Below are positions 6,373-12,569 of a stretch of 19,086 nucleotides of DNA, piece by piece; the first letter of the stretch is position 1, and every line of letters begins with the position of its first letter. Where the stretch lies: NCBI GenBank assembly GCA_018819375.1, contig JAHJQH010000043.1, positions 1-19,086 on the forward strand. Reading direction: 5' to 3'. The translations under genes were made by a program, and so were the position numbers. The stretch is from Nanobdellota archaeon (GTDB lineage: Archaea; Nanobdellota; Nanobdellia; SCGC-AAA011-G17; GW2011-AR20). A model generated the notes under the pieces. The model searched no databases and was not told where the DNA came from. It was given only the letters and a program-made list of their open reading frames with translations.

Positions 6373-7080
6373 ATGGAAAGCACATATTCATACAAAAATA
6401 TAGAAATAGAACCCGGAGTAAAAAAAGACTTCTTGCATTATGACCATCCTAACTCAAAAAAATCAAGTTTGCAAACACTCCAAGAAGCAGGATACCAAAG
6501 GCACCCACACTCACAAGAGCTTTTCTCATTATTCATAGACTATTTTGAAGGAACCCTTGAACAAAAACTAATCCCTTTAGCAGAAGACATCTTAAATCAA
6601 AGCTACGGAGAATGGTTTAACATAGCAAATCAAAGACAAGGTGATATTTTAACTGTCTTTGAAAACCCAAACTTGATTTGGAATGAGAAAAAAGAGTTGT
6701 ATTTACCAAAAGAGGACTCATTAACTTTCGCAGGAAAACACGAATTTGACATAAAAGGTATTCCATCACAACAATGGGTTGACATCGAAAGATTCCCAGA
6801 GGATTTTGTGAGATATTTTTACACAAGAAAATTCAAGGACCTGCCAGAGCAGATAAGAAAAGGAACTAAAGAGTTTTCAAAAGCACAGGTTTATCTCCAA
6901 CAAGAAGGAGAAATTTGGCCTGTGGGTCGTGGCGGCTACAACAGCAGGTTCGACCTCGGCAGCCTTAGCTACTACTACAGGATCTCTCGTGGGGTGCGCG
7001 TCGCAAAAATTTCCACGCCAAATAAAAATCAGTTCTTTAAATTACATCCTCTAATCTTTTCTGCTTCTACCAAAAAATAG
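6373..7080 (+). CDS. Unknown protein with a candidate DGR-type variable C-terminal region
   Basis: The 235-residue protein has no recognisable enzyme motif in residues 1-182. Residues 183-211 are different in kind: PVGRGG (183-188), then a block rich in Tyr, Ser, Asn, Asp, Phe and Gly (189-202), then RISRGVRVA (203-211). The RGG...GVRVA frame resembles the end of C-type-lectin-fold targets of diversity-generating retroelements (RGGSW...GFRV). The coding DNA of this block is 62% GC against an AT-rich gene, and 13 of the 17 codons 189-205 end in C, as expected when AAC codons of a template have their adenines randomised. No signal peptide or membrane segment is seen. Ligand-binding display is inference; a C-type lectin fold for the whole protein is not established from sequence alone. 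Confidence 0.65.
   Translation: MESTYSYKNIEIEPGVKKDFLHYDHPNSKKSSLQTLQEAGYQRHPHSQELFSLFIDYFEGTLEQKLIPLAEDILNQSYGEWFNIANQRQGDILTVFENPNLIWNEKKELYLPKEDSLTFAGKHEFDIKGIPSQQWVDIERFPEDFVRYFYTRKFKDLPEQIRKGTKEFSKAQVYLQQEGEIWPVGRGGYNSRFDLGSLSYYYRISRGVRVAKISTPNKNQFFKLHPLIFSASTKK
6919..7005 (+). other. Candidate DGR variable region
   Basis: This 87-bp block contains 54 G/C bases (62%). It opens with 18 bases without adenine (6919-6936) and closes with 20 bases without adenine (6985-7004). In between, codons such as TAC, AAC, AGC, TTC, GAC, CTC and GGC alternate, nearly all NNC. Before and after it the gene returns to A/T-ending codons. No similar sequence is found elsewhere in the window on either strand, so any template repeat must be outside. 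Confidence 0.6.
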
Positions 7081-7095
7081 TCGTATCAACGAAAC

Positions 7096-7103
7096 ATTTA
7101 AAT
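7096..7103 (+). promoter_or_regulatory. TATA box of the HerA-like ATPase operon
   Basis: ATTTAAAT at 7096-7103 is centred about 26 bp before the GTG at 7126. The transcript would begin at or next to the start codon. No Shine-Dalgarno is present. Confidence 0.55.
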
Positions 7104-7125
7104 CAGCACAAACAACCTGAAATAT

Positions 7126-8427
7126 GTGGCTTATGACATAATCATTGGCAGGGAAGAGCAAAAGAAAAAAGAGCTTGGTTTGAAAGCCGCCGTTTACTTG
7201 GGGAAGCAGTATGTGACTATGGGTCAGACAACTGCATTAAGCAACAAGATTTATCTTGACGCTTCAACCTCCCATGTGATTCTAATTTGTGGAAAACGAG
7301 GAACAGGCAAATCAACAACCCTCGGGGTAATAGCAGAAGGCATAGCCAGACTCCCCACAGAAATTAAGCAGAATCTCTCTGTTCTTATCTTGGACACCTT
7401 AGGAATCTTCTGGTCTATGAAATACCCAAATATAAGGCAGGAGGGACTACTTAAAGAATGGGGATTGAGGCCAGAGCCACTCGATGTCAAGGTTTACACC
7501 CCCAAAGGAAAATTTCAGGAATACAAACAAAGAAAAATCCCTGTGGACTACAATTTCTCAATAAAGCCAAAAGATCTCTCCTCCGACGATTGGTGTAAGG
7601 CATTTAATCTTGATTTCTTAAGTCCGGTCGGAGTTCTGATTTCAAGGGCAGTTGCTGAAAAAAAGATAGCATCTATTCAAGCTATATTAAAAGAGATAAA
7701 AAAGGACAAGAATGCAGACCAGCAGACAAAACATACTGCTGTCAACTTATTTAATACAGCACAATCCTGGGGGATTTTCAGTGAGCAGGGAAGTGAAATC
7801 GGGGATATTTTAAAATCAGGCCAGATCTCAGTCATAGATCTGAGTTGTTACACTGACTGGAACATAAAAACAATGGTTATGGGCATTCTTGGAAAAGAAG
7901 TATTGCAGCAGAGAATGGAAGTGAGAAAACTGGAAGAGATGAAGATGATATCAAAGGAAGAGGATTATTTTGGGATAAGAAAAGAAGAAAAACAAATGCC
8001 TTTGGTATGGATTCTTCTCGACGAAGCACACGAGTTTATTCCCATAAATAAAATAACTCCGGCAACAGACGCTCTTGTTCAGATTTTAAGGGAGGGAAGA
8101 CAGCCAGGCATAACATTGGTGATGGCAACACAACAGCCAGGAGAAATTGCCAAGGAGGCAATAACACAAAGTGACATAATCATCTCGCACAGGGTAACCG
8201 CAAGGGTTGATATCAAGGCACTTGAGGACATTATGCAGACCTATCTTTCAGAGGACATACAAACTCACCTAAATAATCTTCCTTCCTTAAAAGGTTCAGC
8301 AATAGTACTTGATGATAATTCAGAAAGGATGTTCTCTATGAGAATTCATCCAAAACAATCCTGGCACGGCGGAGAAGCACCAACTGCAATAAGAACAAAA
8401 AAACCCTTTCTTGACTTAGGCTTATGA
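7126..8427 (+). CDS. HerA/FtsK-like ATPase
   Basis: This 433-residue P-loop ATPase has Walker A GKRGTGKST at 56-64, Walker B LLDEAH at 297-302 and the following REGRQPGITLVMATQQPGEI segment (322-341), typical of the HerA/DUF87 branch of the HerA-FtsK superfamily. Such hexameric translocases act on DNA, in end resection with NurA or in DNA pumping. No NurA gene is adjacent; the next gene, overlapping by four bases (ATGA), encodes an rRNA methyltransferase, so the neighbourhood does not define the partner. A GTG at 7126 is the start because the TATA box is about 26 bp upstream; an ATG at 7124 is out of frame. It may not be canonical HerA, since the N-terminal HAS barrel is not obvious. Confidence 0.85.
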   Translation: MAYDIIIGREEQKKKELGLKAAVYLGKQYVTMGQTTALSNKIYLDASTSHVILICGKRGTGKSTTLGVIAEGIARLPTEIKQNLSVLILDTLGIFWSMKYPNIRQEGLLKEWGLRPEPLDVKVYTPKGKFQEYKQRKIPVDYNFSIKPKDLSSDDWCKAFNLDFLSPVGVLISRAVAEKKIASIQAILKEIKKDKNADQQTKHTAVNLFNTAQSWGIFSEQGSEIGDILKSGQISVIDLSCYTDWNIKTMVMGILGKEVLQQRMEVRKLEEMKMISKEEDYFGIRKEEKQMPLVWILLDEAHEFIPINKITPATDALVQILREGRQPGITLVMATQQPGEIAKEAITQSDIIISHRVTARVDIKALEDIMQTYLSEDIQTHLNNLPSLKGSAIVLDDNSERMFSMRIHPKQSWHGGEAPTAIRTKKPFLDLGL

Positions 8428-8984
8428 AAAAAGACAAACTTACGATAAAAGCAAAAAAAGAAGGTTACAGGGCAAGAAGTGTTTACAAGTTCTTTGCAAT
8501 CAACAAAAAATACGCTCTTGTAAGGAAAAATGACAAGGTTCTTGACCTTGGCTGCTGGCCTGGCTCGTGGATACAGGCATTAAAAAAATTAGATGCAGTC
8601 ATTGTAGGCGTGGACATAACAAAAATACAAGAAATACCAGGAACAATATTCATCCAAGGAGATATTACATCAAAACAAACGCAAATAGGCATAAAAAAAT
8701 ATGCTCCTTTTGATGCTGTGCTAAGTGACCTTGCCCCAAAAACAACAGGCATAAGAGAGATAGATCAGCAGAAATGTCTTGATTTGAGTTTAACCGCATT
8801 AGAAATTGCAATAACCTGCTTGAGAAAAAATGGGAACTTCTTGTGCAAAATATTTCAAAATTCAGACCAGGAAATAATAATGCAAAAAGCAAGAAAGAAA
8901 TTTCATTTCACCAAACTTACAAAGCCGCAAGAGTCAAAAAAACACAGCAAGGAAATGTATCTCGTCTGCAGGGGAATGAAATAA
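8424..8984 (+). CDS. rlmE: RlmE/FtsJ-type RNA 2'-O-methyltransferase
   Basis: This 186-residue SAM-dependent enzyme methylates a ribose 2'-OH, in the family usually U2552 of 23S rRNA. The SAM site DLGCWPGSW is at 41-49 and the K-D-K-E tetrad is complete: K22 (SVYKF), D102 (SDLAP), K142 (CKIF) and E177 (KEMYL). The length matches single-domain RlmE. It overlaps the ATPase gene by four bases in an ATGA arrangement, indicating translational coupling. The exact target (rRNA or tRNA) cannot be told from sequence, as archaeal FtsJ paralogues share this motif set. The downstream 40 bp is the converging point with the HEPN gene. Confidence 0.9.
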   Translation: MKKDKLTIKAKKEGYRARSVYKFFAINKKYALVRKNDKVLDLGCWPGSWIQALKKLDAVIVGVDITKIQEIPGTIFIQGDITSKQTQIGIKKYAPFDAVLSDLAPKTTGIREIDQQKCLDLSLTALEIAITCLRKNGNFLCKIFQNSDQEIIMQKARKKFHFTKLTKPQESKKHSKEMYLVCRGMK

Positions 8985-9025
8985 CCTTTAGTTTAAATAC
9001 CTTGTCAAGAACTCGATTACAACAC

Positions 9026-9445
9026 CTAGCAAAACCCCTTAAAGTATTTTTCGATTATCTTGTGCTTCATTTCAAATATTTTTTTGATTAAATCCCTTCC
9101 CTGCTCAAATTCTATTTTTGAACCATAATAGTTTATTCCATTCCGGATATACCTTACTCTATCAAATAAATTATAATCAAATTCTTCTATAACCCCCTTC
9201 AAAAGTTCTCCAACGCAAAGATGAGATATTACCTTATACCCCAAAGAAACACACAAGGCTTCCAGAGTTTCCCTTAAGGAATCATATGCAAAAGAAACAT
9301 AAGCCGTAATGTTTTCTTCATTTAATTTAACATCTTTTACAGCATTTTCCTTTATCTTTGAAACTTCCAAAAGGGAGATTACCTTATTTTTATCTACCTT
9401 TACCTTGATGATTAACTTCTTTTTAAAACAATCATTCAAATCCAT
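9026..9445 (-). CDS. HEPN-domain protein of a HEPN/MNT pair
   Basis: This 139-residue helical protein fits the HEPN family, and its start overlaps the end of the upstream nucleotidyltransferase gene by ten bases, the standard HEPN/MNT arrangement. HEPN toxins are RNases with an Rx4-6H motif. Here the equivalent segment reads YIRNGINYYG (99-108): R101 and N102 are present, but tyrosines Y106/Y107 stand where the histidine is expected. The RNase activity of this copy is therefore uncertain. In the studied HEPN/MNT systems the MNT partner adenylylates a HEPN tyrosine; the tyrosine pair here would be the candidate site. Inference: toxin or toxin-derived subunit neutralised by the neighbour. Confidence 0.75.
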   Translation of the reverse strand: MDLNDCFKKKLIIKVKVDKNKVISLLEVSKIKENAVKDVKLNEENITAYVSFAYDSLRETLEALCVSLGYKVISHLCVGELLKGVIEEFDYNLFDRVRYIRNGINYYGSKIEFEQGRDLIKKIFEMKHKIIEKYFKGFC

Positions 9446-9948
9446 TTTATTTCCCCTTGTAATACAAGACCATTTAAAACATTATTGATGAGATGCTTAT
9501 TTCTTAGCTCCTTAATCTCCTTAACTACAAACATCTGAATATCTCTCTTTAATCTCTTTTCAAATTGCTTTTTCTGAGGAAATTCCTTTATCTTTTCTGA
9601 GATTATCACCAAATCAAGATCACTTGAGCTAGTGTCTTCTCCTTTGGCAACAGAACCAAACAGGATAATTGAAGGCTTACCATAAAATTTATTTAATTCC
9701 TTAATCAAACCAGAATCCCTAATTTTCTTAACCCCATAATTCTTTTTGAGATCTTTAAAAATCTCATTTTCCCTATTTGCCCTGTATAAATCATAGATTC
9801 TCTCTTTCTTATGTTCAATAAACCCCTCCTTAAACAAACTTCTGAGTTTCTTACTTGCAGTAGTTGGAGCAATTTTTAGACTCCTTGCCACTTCCCTGAC
9901 ACCAAATTCTCTCATGGGTTCTTCGAAAAATAATTCCTTAATGTCCAT
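9436..9948 (-). CDS. wHTH-MNT nucleotidyltransferase (antitoxin of the HEPN pair)
   Basis: From the ATG at 9948 the protein has 170 residues. Residues 1-60 form a winged helix-turn-helix (FGVREVARSLKIAPTTASKK as the HTH), and residues about 90-170 form a minimal nucleotidyltransferase with GS at 98-99, D110-x-D112 (SSSDLDLVI) and a likely third acid D136. It probably adenylylates and silences the HEPN partner encoded immediately downstream with a ten-base overlap, and represses its own promoter through the wHTH. A GTG at 9960 is an alternative start, leaderless with respect to the TATA element at 9984-9992. Two copies of an inverted repeat cover the predicted start site. Confidence 0.82.
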   Translation of the reverse strand: MDIKELFFEEPMREFGVREVARSLKIAPTTASKKLRSLFKEGFIEHKKERIYDLYRANRENEIFKDLKKNYGVKKIRDSGLIKELNKFYGKPSIILFGSVAKGEDTSSSDLDLVIISEKIKEFPQKKQFEKRLKRDIQMFVVKEIKELRNKHLINNVLNGLVLQGEIKWI

Positions 9949-9980
9949 TTTATTTGACACCTGTCCAAATAAATAGACAC
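9942..9980. promoter_or_regulatory. Two-copy operator over the MNT/HEPN transcription start
   Basis: The unit TGTCC-N9-GACAC occurs twice, at 9942-9960 and 9962-9980, with a period of exactly 20 bp. It covers the predicted start site and the start codon of the wHTH-MNT gene. It is a good candidate for autorepression by the wHTH domain. Confidence 0.65.
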
Positions 9981-9983
9981 TTG

Positions 9984-9992
9984 TTTAAATAT
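9984..9992 (-). promoter_or_regulatory. TATA box of the MNT/HEPN operon
   Basis: On the minus strand the element reads ATATTTAAA (9992 down to 9984) and predicts a start near 9962, inside the operator repeats. Confidence 0.55.
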
Positions 9993-10033
9993 CTTTTGGT
10001 TTCACAGGATGTGTCAAAATCTTCTTAAAAAAC

Positions 10034-10378
10034 TCAAAGTACATCCCCAAACCTTCCATCACACCTATACTCTTTTGCTTGATTAACAAAAGATCTTACT
10101 TCAAAAGGTAACTCGGGAATAGCTTCAAATCCATTTAAGCAGGTTGTGTGGTATATATCCAGTAATATTGTATTTACTACATCACTTAGATAATGACTCA
10201 TCCAACGACCATTTGTTTGAGGATCGTGCGCACATTCATACATTTTTGGGTTTGATTGTACTTTTGTAAGGATCCGGCTTACTCGATTAACTAAGCTCAT
10301 TGCTTCCTTATGCTGCTTACTTTCACTTTGCTGTCCCTGCCCTAAGGGGCTTACTTTTTGGAATAAATCGCGTTTCAT
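10034..10378 (-). CDS. Unknown 114-residue protein
   Basis: I do not recognise this small soluble protein. From the ATG at 10378 it starts MKRDLFQKVSPLGQGQQ; an in-frame GTG at 10390 would add four residues. The middle is helical (EAMSLVNRVSRILTKVQ), followed by CAHDPQTNGRWMSHYLSDVVNTILLD and a C-terminal FVNQAKEYRCDGRFG. Three cysteines are present without a clear metal-binding spacing. It lies alone on the minus strand between the MNT/HEPN operon and the Tat-signal gene, with AT-rich DNA on both sides. A TATA-like TTTATATA (10460 down to 10453) lies about 80 bp upstream. The long open frame supports a real gene; function is unknown. Confidence 0.5.
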   Translation of the reverse strand: MKRDLFQKVSPLGQGQQSESKQHKEAMSLVNRVSRILTKVQSNPKMYECAHDPQTNGRWMSHYLSDVVNTILLDIYHTTCLNGFEAIPELPFEVRSFVNQAKEYRCDGRFGDVL

Positions 10379-10390
10379 TTTGAATCTCAC

Positions 10391-10556
10391 TTTGATTATT
10401 TTTTAATTGTTTAGCTTATCGATTAAGTTATTATTTCTGATGTTATAACTAGTATATAAATCTTTCGGTTTGTTGTCACTCTTAAGTAAGGATATATTAA
10501 CTAAGTTGAATAAAAGCAAGAATATTATTAATTATATTAAGCTTATATGGGGCTGA
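10391..10556. other. AT-rich intergenic stretch
   Basis: No gene is seen. It contains the TATA-like element at 10453-10460 for the minus-strand gene and A/T runs around 10520-10540, where the transcript of the upstream Tat-signal gene probably ends. Confidence 0.4.
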
Positions 10557-11165
10557 TTATTTGAAAAGTGAGGTATTTTTGTTTGGTTGAATACTTCTCC
10601 AAAAGTTTTGATATGTTGGAAGCATTTGTCTTAGGAGTTCTTGTTTAATATGCTCTTTTTTATATTTGGGGGCTCTAATTGGTGCAGTATCCAACACGAG
10701 GTCACCATAATAATTAATAGATTCCACTTCATCCCCCCTTATGATTTTTTCTAGTTCATTTAAGATATTTTTTATCTTTTGTGGTAAAACAGTTTGAATT
10801 CCATTTTTTAAATGAGCAAAACTTGGAAAATATTCAGTTTGATAATCAAAACTTTCAATAGGGGTAGAGAATGTTAATATGCTCTCATGGCTAAACTCTT
10901 TTTTGTTTCTTGGTAAAACTGAAAGATTTATTCTCTCTTTTAGTTGAATGGGGGATGGACTTTTAGTTGAATGGGGGATGGAATATGAAAAGGAGACTCC
11001 TTGAATAACCAAATCAGCTAGTTTTTTTATTTCTCGATATGATTCTGAGCCTTTCCTAAAGTACCCATAATGATTAAAAGTTGGTATTTCTTCAGAGGGT
11101 GGTATCTGAATTAAAACCCCCCCAACAAACATCGCCTTCAAAAAGTTTCTCCTATTCGTTGCCAT
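10557..11165 (-). CDS. Unknown secreted or membrane-tethered protein with a Tat-like signal
   Basis: The 202-residue protein begins MATNRRNFLKAMFVGGVLIQIPP: a twin-arginine motif (R5-R6 in NRRNFLK) and a short hydrophobic stretch, so Tat export is predicted. No clear AxA cleavage site follows, so it may remain anchored. The rest has no recognised domain. Residues 62-76 are encoded by a 23-bp tandem duplication read in two different frames (SIPHSTK then SPIQLK), a length that is not a multiple of three. A TATA box TTTATAAA at 11194-11201 lies about 32 bp upstream of the ATG. The gene is the first of the minus-strand accessory block. The open frame and signal support a real gene; function is unknown. 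Confidence 0.6.
   Translation of the reverse strand: MATNRRNFLKAMFVGGVLIQIPPSEEIPTFNHYGYFRKGSESYREIKKLADLVIQGVSFSYSIPHSTKSPSPIQLKERINLSVLPRNKKEFSHESILTFSTPIESFDYQTEYFPSFAHLKNGIQTVLPQKIKNILNELEKIIRGDEVESINYYGDLVLDTAPIRAPKYKKEHIKQELLRQMLPTYQNFWRSIQPNKNTSLFK
10938..10983 (-). repeat. 23-bp tandem duplication inside the Tat-signal gene
   Basis: Two head-to-tail copies at 10938-10960 and 10961-10983 differ only in the last base. Both contain AGTTGAATGGGGGATGGA on the plus strand. The 23-bp period shifts the reading frame between copies. Confidence 0.9.
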
Positions 11166-11193
11166 TCTTTCTTAAAAAGAGGATCAGAACTTA

Positions 11194-11201
11194 TTTATAA
11201 A
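11194..11201 (-). promoter_or_regulatory. TATA box of the Tat-signal gene
   Basis: TTTATAAA, preceded on the minus strand by an A-rich stretch, predicts a start near 11172 and a leader of about seven bases before the ATG at 11165. Confidence 0.5.
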
Positions 11202-11277
11202 TCTTTTGTTTTTTACCCCTTGAGAGTTAATAACTATCTTTAGGGATACTAAGATCTTTTCTCTTAACATTTGCTCG

Positions 11278-11450
11278 TTTTATATAATCCTCAGATACCA
11301 CTCAGTCTCAAACCCTGAAGTTCACACTTTTGTGAGCTCCGAGCGAACCATATTGCTTTCTTTTCCTTCACGAGTCTGTGAGTGAAGGTCTGTTGCTGGC
11401 TGAACCGCAACAATACCCTGAGGCGGCTTTTCTTTGCAAAGAAAAGGGTC
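11278..11450. other. Structured region with several hairpins at the trm5 3' end
   Basis: Four inverted repeats occur here: TCACA/TGTGA (11322-11335), CCTTCAC/GTGAAGG (11365-11388), TGTTGC/GCAACA (11391-11412) and the perfect palindrome CTTTTCTTTGCAAAGAAAAG (11427-11446). A TATA-like TTTTATATAATC at about 11278-11289 points rightward. The region could hold terminators, a small RNA or the remnant of a short mobile repeat. I cannot decide between these. Confidence 0.4.
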
Positions 11451-12258
11451 TAAAATCAACACAAACCCTGTAAGTGTAAGGAGCATAATGACCGCACTTG
11501 GTTATTTTCAGGATTTTTGGCTTACAGAATTTCTTGATTCTTTTCACAGCTGCGTCAGGAAACTCGTTCTCATTGACAAAGGTATAAAAGTGAATTACCC
11601 CACCTTTTTTTAACTTGCTCAATGCAAGCTCAAGATAATCATCAGAACTTTTTGGTAAGGGCATAAGAATCCTATCAAATTTTTTATTTGTTCTTGGCAG
11701 TATCTTGTCCACATCCCCCTTGAATGATTTTATGTTCTTGATTTTGTTTAACTTGATATTTTCCAGCCCATATTTGTATGCTTTTGCATTTATCTCAACA
11801 GCATAGATTTCTTTTGCTCTTGAATGCCTTGCAATAATCAAGGCAAATGGAAGAACACCTGCGAACATCACCAGCACCTCTTCTCCTTTCTTTATCTGCT
11901 TCGCAATTCTCAATCTCTCAGTTCCTGTCCTTGCTGAGAAATAGCATTTTTCAACATTTAGTTTTATTCTTACTCCATTCTCCGTGTGGGTTGTCTCTTT
12001 TGTTTTTTCTCCTGCAATTATCTTTAGTTTTGGAGTCCTGTATCTGCCAGAGTATTTTCCTGTTTTTATTGCAACTGTCTTGATGTTCTTGTTCAGTTTA
12101 AGAAGGGTATTTCCAATTAACTTCCTTTTTTTTCTTTTCAGCTCTTTTGGAAATTCAGAAAATATTGCAATATTCCCTACAACATCAAAAGAATTTGGCA
12201 CTAGTTTTAATTCCTTGGCCGACAATTCTTTTTCCAATGCCTGTCTTAGCGAGGTCAT
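11368..12258 (-). CDS. trm5: tRNA (guanine37-N1)-methyltransferase, Trm5 family
   Basis: From the ATG at 12258 the protein has 296 residues. It shows the archaeal Trm5 features: CYFSARTGTER (105-114, equivalent of FSPR.STER), the SAM site MFAGVLPFAL (131-140), the acidic AVEIN (153-157), and the MPLPKSS catalytic-loop region (199-205). The enzyme makes m1G37 next to the anticodon and prevents frameshifting; in some archaea it also feeds wyosine synthesis. The start fits a leaderless mRNA with ATTTAAAT 27-28 bp upstream; earlier in-frame ATGs lie upstream of this promoter. The family normally ends near CVDF; here a 27-residue tail (270-296, with CC and Ser-rich sequence) follows and is encoded by hairpin-rich DNA. 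Confidence 0.87.
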   Translation of the reverse strand: MTSLRQALEKELSAKELKLVPNSFDVVGNIAIFSEFPKELKRKKRKLIGNTLLKLNKNIKTVAIKTGKYSGRYRTPKLKIIAGEKTKETTHTENGVRIKLNVEKCYFSARTGTERLRIAKQIKKGEEVLVMFAGVLPFALIIARHSRAKEIYAVEINAKAYKYGLENIKLNKIKNIKSFKGDVDKILPRTNKKFDRILMPLPKSSDDYLELALSKLKKGGVIHFYTFVNENEFPDAAVKRIKKFCKPKILKITKCGHYAPYTYRVCVDFRPFSLQRKAASGYCCGSASNRPSLTDS

Positions 12259-12281
12259 AGAAAAATCCCCAATTCCGAAAC

Positions 12282-12289
12282 ATTTAAAT
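12282..12289. promoter_or_regulatory. Shared palindromic TATA element between trm5 and a small membrane protein gene
   Basis: ATTTAAAT is a perfect palindrome. It is about 28 bp from the trm5 ATG (12258, leaderless) and predicts a plus-strand start near 12311, just before the Shine-Dalgarno GAGGTG at 12314-12319 of the gene at 12326. Confidence 0.6.
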
Positions 12290-12325
12290 CTATGGATTGC
12301 ACCTGATTTTAAAGAGGTGGTCACT

Positions 12326-12502
12326 ATGAAAAAGTCAAGCATGTTTTTAGCAGGAGTGTTAATCATACTCGCAGGAGCACTGCCATTTTTGATAGAACAA
12401 AAAATTATTCCAATTTCAGTATCTGCCGCAAGTCCGGTTTATAATATTGTGGTTGTCCTGCTTGGAGTATGGGTGCTCTTTTATTCATTAAGCAAATATT
12501 AA
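12326..12502 (+). CDS. Small two-span membrane protein
   Basis: This 58-residue protein is mostly hydrophobic. Two membrane segments are visible, residues about 6-23 (MFLAGVLIILAGALPFLI) and about 38-54 (VYNIVVVLLGVWVLFYS), joined by a loop with IIPISVSAASP. The ATG at 12326 is fixed by a good Shine-Dalgarno (GAGGTG) six bases upstream and by the TATA element at 12282-12289. The frame stays open far upstream, antisense to trm5, but that part is a shadow. Many archaea encode such short membrane proteins; the function is unknown. It precedes another membrane protein gene by 67 bp. Confidence 0.75.
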   Translation: MKKSSMFLAGVLIILAGALPFLIEQKIIPISVSAASPVYNIVVVLLGVWVLFYSLSKY

Positions 12503-12526
12503 TAAATTAAAAAAGGGAAAAAAGAT

Positions 12527-12554
12527 ACTCTCACAAATAGCACAAGTTGAGAGT
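12527..12554. repeat. 7-bp inverted repeat upstream of the large membrane protein gene
   Basis: ACTCTCA (12527-12533) and TGAGAGT (12548-12554) are exact reverse complements around a 14-base spacer. The position, 16 bp before the next ATG, allows an operator or an mRNA hairpin. Confidence 0.5.
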
Positions 12555-12569
12555 TCCATTTAAAAAAAG

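Noticed and set aside
11984..12325. Long upstream extension of the small membrane protein frame
   Set aside because: It is antisense to trm5. The ATG at 12326 has a Shine-Dalgarno and a TATA box at proper distance, so the upstream part is a shadow frame.
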